In this document: positions 30,956-35,830 of the stretch, in pieces | Numbering within the stretch: the stretch's first letter is position 1 | Layout: each line of letters starts with the position of its first letter | IMG/VR virus record: IMGVR_UViG_3300018056_000004 | Span: 1-35,830 of that record | DNA: 35,830 nucleotides | Source: a virus | Direction: 5' to 3' (one strand) | Notes under the pieces: model-generated | The model's database searches: none | Seen by the model: the letters and a program-made list of their open reading frames with translations, nothing else | What the model was told of the DNA's origin: nothing | Program-made: the position numbers and the translations under genes

Positions 30956-31214
30956 CGTAAGCGCCGGCGTCCTTGCCACGGGTCGGCACTGTCCGTGCGC
31001 TTGAGGGCACGAGATCCTCGGGGCGTAGTTCCAGCACCCGCGCCACCGCCGTCAGCTTCTCCCCTGAGGGGATCGAGCGCTCGTGCAGCCAGCCATGGAC
31101 GCTGGAGGGCGTCACCCCGACCAGTTTCGCCAGCTCGTACTGCTTGAGCCCCTTCACATGGAGGGCGGCCGCCAGCGCTGCCCGGAACACCAGCCATAGC
31201 TCCTGATCGGCCAT
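30777..31214 (-). CDS. XRE/Cro-CI-type repressor (145 aa)
   Basis: The N-terminal helix-turn-helix is clear: LHVKGLKQYELAKLVGVTPS, SVHGWLHERSIPSGEKLTAV, ARVLELRPEDLV (about residues 18-69). The C-terminal part is a linker, a charged helix (LDVLLRDLRTRWEKQQADGA) and a basic Ser/Arg tail, without the LexA-like autoprotease domain of lambda CI. It is divergent from the early operon and separated from it by about 100 bases with repeated boxes, the classic arrangement of a lysis-lysogeny switch. AAGGGG lies twelve bases before ATG 31214. It could be an immunity repressor or an early-gene regulator in a virulent phage. Confidence 0.85.
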   Translation of the reverse strand: MADQELWLVFRAALAAALHVKGLKQYELAKLVGVTPSSVHGWLHERSIPSGEKLTAVARVLELRPEDLVPSSARTVPTRGKDAGAYVTGGRVVLDELDVLLRDLRTRWEKQQADGAKGARESSDAVSRVERAKEASARRRRSKGS

Positions 31215-31237
31215 AGACGGCGAGACCCCTTGCGCGG

Positions 31238-31291
31238 ATATTCGGCGTGCGCCATATTCGGTACAGGTAAGACGCGATACCTACTCGGTAC
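31238..31291 (+). promoter_or_regulatory. Divergent operator/promoter region with three related boxes
   Basis: Between the repressor (reverse) and the next forward gene, ATATTCGG occurs at 31238-31245 and 31254-31261. A close relative, TACTCGGTAC at 31282-31291, differs by one base from TATTCGGTAC at 31255-31264. The first two are exact direct repeats 16 bases apart, about one and a half helical turns, flanking GGCGTGCGCC. This is the natural place for the repressor operators and divergent promoters. The repeats are seen; binding is inference. Confidence 0.55.
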
Positions 31292-31315
31292 GTACCCGCA
31301 ATCGGAAGAGTCTAT

Positions 31316-31534
31316 ATGGCGAAAGCTGGTAAGCGCAAGGTCAAGAGCCAGAAGTGGACGGCCCGCGAATACCAGGTACTGACCCGAGCGGCGCGCATCA
31401 AGGGAATCCCTGTAGGCACGCTCATCCGCTCGTGGTCTCTGCGGCAGGCTCGGCAGTTCCTCAAAGAGTACGACGAACGCCAACGCACCATTCGGGCCGC
31501 AGAACTGGCGGCCGAGTACGCCGAGCCATGCTGA
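31316..31534 (+). CDS. Small DNA-binding protein, ribbon-helix-helix-like (72 aa)
   Basis: First gene of the rightward early operon, divergent from the repressor. The basic N-terminus (MAKAGKRKVKSQ) leads to KWTAREYQVLTRAARIKGIP followed by VGTLIRSWSLRQARQFL. A short strand-like start and two helices resemble ribbon-helix-helix or Arc/DUF1778-type DNA-binding proteins. This location is often occupied by a Cro- or Arc-like early regulator. GGAAGAG lies upstream of ATG 31316. The fold call is tentative. Confidence 0.6.
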   Translation: MAKAGKRKVKSQKWTAREYQVLTRAARIKGIPVGTLIRSWSLRQARQFLKEYDERQRTIRAAELAAEYAEPC

Positions 31535-31743
31535 GCCCCCGCACGGGTCTTCCCGTTCCCGACCCCGACCTCCTTTACGCGCGCATGGCGCAGCACACCA
31601 AGGACTGCGTTGCCTGTCAGGGGGGCCAGCAGTGTACGGAGGCGAGCGATCTGCTGCGGGCGTGGTTTACCGCAGACGGGGAAATGGCTGTGATCGAAGC
31701 CGATCTCGACGCGCAACTCCGGGGTGCTGCCAGTGGTGAGTGA
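31528..31743 (+). CDS. Small Cys-containing early protein (71 aa)
   Basis: ATG 31528 overlaps the previous stop by 7 bases; the frame is open to 31354, but only as an antisense-like extension. The N-terminus is Pro-rich (SPRTGLPVPDPDLLYARM), followed by HTKDCVACQGGQQCTEASDL, a His/Cys motif (H-x3-C-x2-C-x5-C) suited to a zinc-knuckle, and a helical C-terminus. Similar short zinc-like proteins are common in phage early regions. Function unknown. Confidence 0.55.
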   Translation: MLSPRTGLPVPDPDLLYARMAQHTKDCVACQGGQQCTEASDLLRAWFTADGEMAVIEADLDAQLRGAASGE

Positions 31744-31921
31744 CGAAACGCCGGCGGGGCTGGCCCGCCATGCGATTTCGTTGCTCGTCGCGAGTGGCGA
31801 GCCCTACGTCGGGCCGGATGGGAAGCGAATCGGCTTTGCGGAAGACGACGTGACGGCGATGAAGACGTGGCTCTGGCGAGCCATAGACCAACTGGAGGGG
31901 AAGCCCCATGGACTTGGATAA
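31736..31921 (+). CDS. Small hypothetical early protein (61 aa)
   Basis: I chose GTG 31736, overlapping the previous stop by 8 bases; GTG 31733 and GTG 31724 are in frame and possible. A CCGGGG sequence about eleven bases upstream may serve as the ribosome site. The protein is helical with one short beta part (RHAISLLVASGEPYVGPDGK, DDVTAMKTWLWRAIDQLEGK). It has no motif. Its 3' end overlaps the next ATG by 14 bases. Confidence 0.5.
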   Translation: MSDETPAGLARHAISLLVASGEPYVGPDGKRIGFAEDDVTAMKTWLWRAIDQLEGKPHGLG

Positions 31922-32252
31922 ACAAATCGCCGAGCGGTTGGACACTTGGGCGCTGGTCGAACTGTTCGGCCACGCGCGCATCGCAGGAAAGGTGAGTGAG
32001 CAGACCATCGCTGGCGGAGCGTTTCTCCGGGTAGACGTGCCGACCGTGGATGGCCAGGCGGAGTTCACGCGGTTTTTCGGCGCTGGCGCGGTCTACTCAA
32101 TCAGCCCCTGCTCGGAGGAGGTCGTGCGACTCGCCGCGAGGCAACTGCGGACGTCGCCGATCTCGGTCTACATCCCCGAACTGCGCCAACTGCCACCTAG
32201 TCCTGACTACGAGCCAACCAGCGAGGACGACGATGACGAGCTGCCGATATGA
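31908..32252 (+). CDS. Conserved-type phage early protein, function unknown (114 aa)
   Basis: The pattern LDTWALVELFGHARIAGKVS, then GGAFLRVDVP, then FTRFFGAGAVYSISPCSEEV resembles a small alpha/beta protein that recurs in many phage early regions without an assigned role. A strongly acidic tail follows (PTSEDDDDELPI), which could bind a basic partner. AGGGGAAGCC lies before ATG 31908. Its stop overlaps the next start by ATGA. Both this and the next gene begin with nearly the same residues (MDLDKQIAERL and MNLDKQISALQ). Confidence 0.6.
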   Translation: MDLDKQIAERLDTWALVELFGHARIAGKVSEQTIAGGAFLRVDVPTVDGQAEFTRFFGAGAVYSISPCSEEVVRLAARQLRTSPISVYIPELRQLPPSPDYEPTSEDDDDELPI

Positions 32253-32614
32253 ACCTCGATAAACAAATCAGCGCACTGCAGGCCGTGCGCATTGACATTG
32301 CCGACCGCAACCGGACGCTGACGTTCCGTGAGTTGGAGGGCCGGCTGCTGCGGACGCGCCTGACCTTCGAGCTGCGCACGGGGCGGCGGAGCGCCGACGG
32401 GAAGGACTGGGCCATCGCCCCGATCAGTTCGAACGATGCGGCGGAGAAGGCCGCGAAGGTGCATCCCGACTACATCGAGCACGAGCGGGAAACCGCGCAG
32501 CAGACCTACGAGCGCGACGTCAAGTACGCCGAGGCGGAGACGCTGGTGTTCAGCCTCCGCGTGGCCCTCGACGCTATGCCCGAATCGGAGACCGTGCAGC
32601 ACGCCACTTCCTAA
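32249..32614 (+). CDS. Hypothetical early protein (121 aa)
   Basis: This charged protein of unknown function follows the previous gene with an ATGA overlap. It has a helical N-terminus (NLDKQISALQAVRIDIADRN), a beta-like central region (TLTFRELEGRLLRTRLTFEL) and long helices in the second half (EHERETAQQTYERDVKYAEA). There is no Cys pair or membrane segment. It immediately precedes the possible annealing protein, so a recombination-accessory role is conceivable but unsupported. Confidence 0.55.
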   Translation: MNLDKQISALQAVRIDIADRNRTLTFRELEGRLLRTRLTFELRTGRRSADGKDWAIAPISSNDAAEKAAKVHPDYIEHERETAQQTYERDVKYAEAETLVFSLRVALDAMPESETVQHATS

Positions 32615-32641
32615 GTCCCTGACCAGCTCTGGAGGACTTGT

Positions 32642-33601
32642 ATGACCGACACGAAAGAGAAGGCCCCCGCTTCAACGGCAGTCGCCACACGCGCACCTGC
32701 GACCCTGTACGAACGGCTCCTCGCCCTCTCCAAGACGCCTGCGGAGCGGGAGCGGGCGTTTGCTCTCGCCGAGAAGTATCAGCAGCAGCAGCTCGTGCAG
32801 GAACTCGTCGCTGAAGTCAAAGCCAAATCGTGGGGCAACAACGTCAGCCCAGCTCTGCGTGTTGAGATCGTGCGCTGGACGCTCGAGAACGGCGGCGATC
32901 CGGTGACCGAGGTCGATATCCTTGGCGGCTCGCCGTACCTCAATGCGCGCTACTGGATGCGACTCGTCGCGGCGGAGCCCGACTTCGTGAAGGCAGAGGA
33001 AGTGTGGGTCCATCCCGACCCACGCGCGACGGACGAGGAGAACGCGAAACGGAAAGACCTGCGCATCCAGTATGCGATTCCCGACGAGATCGCGGCAACG
33101 GTTGGCGTGTTCGGCGACGACAAGCGCGCTGCGGCAGCGAAGCGCCCGCCCGTTCCCATCAAGGCAGCGGTGCTGGTGTTCCTCTACTTCCGGGGGCGCG
33201 GGCCGTTCATCGGGAAGAAGTGGAGTCCGTCGCGCGCCAACGACGACGTCGGCATGGACCATCCCGAGGCGAGTGCGCTCACGCGGGCATGGCGCAAGGC
33301 GGCGCTCGGAGGCGTGCGCCGGACTCCACCGTTCAGTAACAAGCTCACCAATCTCATCGTCGCGCAGCGCGTCGCCGACCAGGCTGGTGGGCAGGAACCC
33401 GTCCTCGGCGTCCCGGCCGCGAAGCCGTTGGACGGGATCGGCGGCGAGGCGGTGCCAGCGATGACGAGCATCGGGGCTGGCGACAGCCGTGACCCCTACA
33501 GCGACGAAATCATCATGACGAAGCACAACCCGAACGCCTTCTGTAACCGGGAAGGCGATCACCCGATTGACGAATGTCCGCTGGGCAAGACGAAGCCGTA
33601 G
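32642..33601 (+). CDS. Possible RecT/Erf-like single-strand annealing protein (319 aa)
   Basis: ATG 32642 follows GGAGG. After a low-complexity start and a Gln-rich helix (AEKYQQQQLVQELVAEVKAK), the segment ALRVEIVRWTLENGGDPVTE, DILGGSPYLNARYWMRLVA recalls the core of phage annealing proteins (a helix, then a beta element leading to 'Gly-x-x-Tyr-Leu-x-x-x-Tyr'). A GRGPFIGKKWSPSRANDDVG loop and helices follow. The C-terminus has AFCNREGDHPIDECPLG, a C-x5-H-x4-C pattern that could bind zinc. Position in the early region next to a HerA-like ATPase fits DNA recombination. It is a weak call by motif style; a different DNA-processing role is possible. Confidence 0.4.
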   Translation: MTDTKEKAPASTAVATRAPATLYERLLALSKTPAERERAFALAEKYQQQQLVQELVAEVKAKSWGNNVSPALRVEIVRWTLENGGDPVTEVDILGGSPYLNARYWMRLVAAEPDFVKAEEVWVHPDPRATDEENAKRKDLRIQYAIPDEIAATVGVFGDDKRAAAAKRPPVPIKAAVLVFLYFRGRGPFIGKKWSPSRANDDVGMDHPEASALTRAWRKAALGGVRRTPPFSNKLTNLIVAQRVADQAGGQEPVLGVPAAKPLDGIGGEAVPAMTSIGAGDSRDPYSDEIIMTKHNPNAFCNREGDHPIDECPLGKTKP

Positions 33602-33954
33602 ACGGTCGCCCTGCGGGGTGGCAAGGCCAGTGGGGGACCGGACTGCTGAAACGGTGGTTCGGTCCCTGGCATCCTGAGTTTGGCCCGTGCTGCAAGTGCG
33701 GCATAGAGACGGATCGCTGGTTCATCGGAGCGAGCAGCGGGAGTCCGGTGCGATCGACGCTGCACATCCTCGAAGCGTGGCCGTTCTGCGAACGGTGTGA
33801 GCGGCGTGCGGACATCGTGAGACTGGAGCAGCGGCAATTGAACTTGGAAATCTACCCTGAGCAGAGGGCGCGCGAAGCGGTGTATCTCGCGGAACTAAAG
33901 GTAGCGGAGGCCAACGTCCAGGCGATCCTCAACGGCGTGCCGGGCGTCGTGTGA
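33574..33954 (+). CDS. Cys-pair early protein, zinc-binding type (126 aa)
   Basis: The gene overlaps the preceding one by 28 bases; ATG 33574 is the only clear start. Two Cys pairs, PCCKCGIETDR and PFCERCERRADIV, separated by about 30 residues, form a likely zinc ribbon. A helical C-terminal part follows (EQRAREAVYLAELKVAEANV). The N-terminal segment is Trp/Gly-rich (GWQGQWGTGLLKRWFGPWHP). The role is unknown; zinc-ribbon proteins in early regions often contact DNA or RNA polymerase. Confidence 0.55.
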   Translation: MSAGQDEAVDGRPAGWQGQWGTGLLKRWFGPWHPEFGPCCKCGIETDRWFIGASSGSPVRSTLHILEAWPFCERCERRADIVRLEQRQLNLEIYPEQRAREAVYLAELKVAEANVQAILNGVPGVV

Positions 33955-34301
33955 TTTGGCTCGTCTACATCATCGGCGGCTGCATCTGCCTTGGGCTCGT
34001 CATTGCCGTGTGGGAGCAGGTCACTGGTAAGGCGATGGGCGACTTGTTCCCGCAATCGGGGCTCAATGAGTTGCCGCTCCCCGGTTCCAAGTACATCCCC
34101 ATCGGCACCCCCGTGCTCAGGCTGAAGGACGAGGGAGCCCAGCGCGACCGTGGCGACGAGAACACGGACATCGTGACCGAAGGGTTGGGCCGCTCCCGGA
34201 AGCGCTTCGAGCCGCCGCTCGATCCCGGGCACGTCACGAATTGGGCGCTGCTGAAGCCCGAGGAACGAGCGCTGTGGCTCGAAGCCATGGAGCACCAGTG
34301 A
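33951..34301 (+). CDS. Single-helix membrane protein (116 aa)
   Basis: GTG 33951 overlaps the previous stop by GTGA. One N-terminal hydrophobic helix (WLVYIIGGCICLGLVIAVW) is followed by a soluble region with PLPGSKYIPIGTPVLRLKD and a charged segment, ending in a helix (LKPEERALWLEAMEHQ). It should be anchored in the inner membrane with the bulk on one side. There is no signal cleavage site. Its role is unknown; small early membrane proteins may affect host physiology or superinfection. Confidence 0.6.
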   Translation: MIWLVYIIGGCICLGLVIAVWEQVTGKAMGDLFPQSGLNELPLPGSKYIPIGTPVLRLKDEGAQRDRGDENTDIVTEGLGRSRKRFEPPLDPGHVTNWALLKPEERALWLEAMEHQ

Positions 34302-34495
34302 ATCTCACTGAGGGCGAAGCTTCGGGACTCTCGGGCCCCGACGTGTTGCGGCTCTTCATCGAAGTCGCGGACGCGGAACGAGAACGGTGCGCGGCGCTGG
34401 CCGAGGAGTACGGCACCCGACTGACAACGAGCGGGAAACACAACGAGGCCATGGTAGCTATCACCATAGCCGCACAGATCCGAGCGAGGAAATGA
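34298..34495 (+). CDS. Small helical early protein (65 aa)
   Basis: GTG 34298 overlaps the previous stop by GTGA. The sequence has one long helical region, with ADAERERCAALAEEYGTRL and ITIAAQIRARK, resembling a short 'ERERCAALAEE...AAAIRAR'-style element found in many phage early proteins. The function of that element is not established. It has a single Cys. The stop overlaps the next ATG by ATGA. Confidence 0.55.
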   Translation: MNLTEGEASGLSGPDVLRLFIEVADAERERCAALAEEYGTRLTTSGKHNEAMVAITIAAQIRARK

Positions 34496-34758
34496 CCAAG
34501 GCGACACTTGAAGCATTGGCCGCGCACCTGGAGGGCCGCGACGTGCGCGCGATTGTGCGGGGCCAACTCGATGGCAAGACGTTTTGGGTGCTGTTCGGAC
34601 CGGCCGACTCTGGCAGCGGGTACCGCGTGGACAATTACGTCCGGAAGAATGGGAAGTGGCAGCCTGGCGGGGACAGCATCGAGGCCGGTGATGAGGTGAG
34701 CGATGGATGGGACCTGCTCGGCTCGCTGTTCGTCCGCGCGTTCACGGCGGCCGCGTGA
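34492..34758 (+). CDS. Hypothetical early protein (88 aa)
   Basis: ATG 34492 overlaps the previous stop; AGGA lies just upstream. The protein has a helical start (TLEALAAHLEGRD) and a mostly beta C-terminal body (VRAIVRGQLDGKTFWVLFGP, GYRVDNYVRKNGKWQPGGDS), with no Cys or membrane segment. No motif is recognised. It directly precedes, with a GTGA overlap, the HerA-like ATPase and may be its partner. Confidence 0.55.
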   Translation: MTKATLEALAAHLEGRDVRAIVRGQLDGKTFWVLFGPADSGSGYRVDNYVRKNGKWQPGGDSIEAGDEVSDGWDLLGSLFVRAFTAAA

Positions 34759-35830
34759 CCGGCTCTGTGCGGTTCGGGTACGAAGTCGGCACGGGGAAGC
34801 CCGTCGAAATCCCGATTCACCACATGGTCATTACCGGGCAAACCCAGATGGCCGGGAAAACGACCGCGTTGGAAGCCCTCGTCGCGCGCTCCGGGGTGCA
34901 GGCCGTGGCGTTTATCACCAAGCGCGGCGAGGGCTCCTTCGGCGATGCGCGGATCATCCGCCCCTACTTCGAGGAGCATACCGACTGGAAGTTCGTCGCG
35001 GCCGTGCTGGAGGCGAGCCGCGGCGAGAAGCTGAAGTTTGAGCGGCCGTGGATCGTGCGGGCGTGCAAGGGCGCGCGGACGCTGGCCGACGTGCAGAAGA
35101 ACGTGCGGAAGGCGATGGAGACGGCCAAGGGTCTCGCCGGCGACGTGTACCTGATGCTCAACGCCTATCTCGAAGATGTCGTCCCGCAGATCGGGCGGAT
35201 CAAGTGGGCCGACACGGTGGACCTCGCCCCCGGGGTTAGTGCGATGGACCTGACGGGCGTGGGGACGTCGATGCAGCACCTCATCATCCGCTCAACGCTG
35301 GACTGGGTGCTGGAGCACGGCGTTGACACGGTGGTCGTCATCCCTGAGGCGTGGAACTTCATTCCCCAGCGCTACGGGACGCCGGTCAGGCTTGCGGCCG
35401 AGCGCTACATCCGGCAGGGCGCGGGGCTCGGCAACTACCTGTGGCTGGACAGTCAGGACATCGCGGGCGTCGATAAGGCGATCCTGAAGCAGGTGCCGGT
35501 CTGGATTCTCGGCGTGCAGCGTGAGTCAAACGAAGTGAAGCGCACGCTGGCGCAGATTCCTACGGGCATCAAGGAGCCGAAGCCCGAAGCCATCGCGACG
35601 CTGAAGCTGGGCGAGTTCTACGTCTGCCACGGCACGAGCATCACCAAGACCTATGCGCAGCCCCGGTGGATGGGTGACGCAGAGGCAGAGGCGGTCGCAC
35701 GTGGACTCGTCCCGGCGGCCGGGGCGACGACGCGCGCACGCATGGAGAAGCGCCTGAAACCGGACCCCGAAATCGTGGAGGACGACGTGACGCCAGAACG
35801 TGCAGAACAGTTGGAGCGCGAGAACGCCGA
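34755..35830 (+). CDS. HerA/FtsK-superfamily ATPase, truncated by the window edge
   Basis: GTG 34755 overlaps the previous stop, and the frame stays open to the last base, so the C-terminus is missing. The 358 visible residues show a P-loop, ITGQTQMAGKTTALEALVAR (G28 to T37), but with five rather than four residues between the first Gly and GKT. The Walker B-like stretch is VVVIPEAWNFIPQ, with E198 and Pro in the usual Asp position. A later SQD motif (S233-Q234-D235) lies in NYLWLDSQDIAGVDKAILKQ. This layout fits HerA/VirB4/FtsK-type motor ATPases that act on DNA or export. A role in recombination, resection or segregation is likely; packaging is not, as TerL is present. A charged, coiled-coil-like C-terminal portion begins at the edge. 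Confidence 0.75.
   Translation, partial: MTGSVRFGYEVGTGKPVEIPIHHMVITGQTQMAGKTTALEALVARSGVQAVAFITKRGEGSFGDARIIRPYFEEHTDWKFVAAVLEASRGEKLKFERPWIVRACKGARTLADVQKNVRKAMETAKGLAGDVYLMLNAYLEDVVPQIGRIKWADTVDLAPGVSAMDLTGVGTSMQHLIIRSTLDWVLEHGVDTVVVIPEAWNFIPQRYGTPVRLAAERYIRQGAGLGNYLWLDSQDIAGVDKAILKQVPVWILGVQRESNEVKRTLAQIPTGIKEPKPEAIATLKLGEFYVCHGTSITKTYAQPRWMGDAEAEAVARGLVPAAGATTRARMEKRLKPDPEIVEDDVTPERAEQLERENA

Noticed and set aside
1-35830. tRNA genes, CRISPR array, integrase and attachment site
   Set aside because: Nothing with cloverleaf-like sequence, regular spaced repeats, tyrosine- or serine-recombinase motifs or a plausible att core was seen. The protein repeats at 8279-8641 are coding and have no spacers.

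Overview
This window is a GC-rich stretch of a tailed double-stranded DNA phage (or prophage). Nearly every gene is on the + strand. Neighbouring genes are separated by a few bases or overlap by ATGA, GTGA or TGATG, and many starts carry clear GGAGG-type ribosome binding sites. That points to a bacterial host with normal Shine-Dalgarno initiation. I see no tape-measure protein, tail-tube protein or sheath. Instead there is a portal, a probable head-tail adaptor, a beta-propeller-like nozzle protein and a block of large internal/ejection-type proteins, so a short-tailed (podovirus-like) virion is the best reading. The host cannot be named from the sequence. The signal peptide of the reverse-strand gene near 20.6-21.0 kb suggests a diderm host but does not prove it. 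No integrase, tRNA, CRISPR array or DNA polymerase is visible. A reverse-strand Cro/CI-type repressor leaves temperate growth possible.

Layout: 1-1.2 kb holds three small accessory genes, followed by a short regulatory gap with a hairpin and a recurrent motif. 1.26-6.9 kb is the packaging module: a small membrane protein, small and large terminase, two small genes, a 928-residue portal and a small gene. 6.9-9.0 kb has small virion-associated genes and a protein with six tandem beta-type repeats. 9.0-11.5 kb has a scaffold-like protein and the major capsid protein, the latter bracketed by two perfect hairpins. 11.6-12.2 kb is an endonuclease VII-type HNH gene inserted in the virion operon. 12.2-16.8 kb has head-completion and connector genes, ending in the adaptor and nozzle. 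16.8-20.6 kb is the host-recognition region: a beta-helix tailspike with a low-GC body and two further fibre-type proteins, interrupted by a reverse-strand HNH homing-type endonuclease. A reverse-strand secreted or membrane protein follows. 21.1-28.3 kb encodes four internal-virion/ejection proteins, the last of 1497 residues.

28.3-30.6 kb is the lysis region: a reverse-strand two-helix membrane protein, a membrane/coiled-coil protein, an NlpC/P60 endolysin, a holin candidate and a spanin-like protein. 30.6-31.3 kb is the immunity/control region: a repressor on the reverse strand, a divergent intergenic segment with repeated ATATTCGG boxes, and a ribbon-helix-helix-like gene forward. 31.3-35.8 kb is the start of an early module: small zinc-type proteins, a possible single-strand annealing protein, small genes and, running off the right edge, a HerA/FtsK-like ATPase.

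The most distinctive signals are four. First, an ATATTCGG motif recurs at the repressor/early divergent region, before the packaging operon and before the reverse HNH gene. Second, a HerA-like ATPase has an atypical P-loop and Walker B. Third, two unrelated homing-type nucleases sit among the virion genes. Fourth, two reverse-strand membrane protein genes are embedded in the late operon. All functional names come from reading motifs and gene order; no database search was run.
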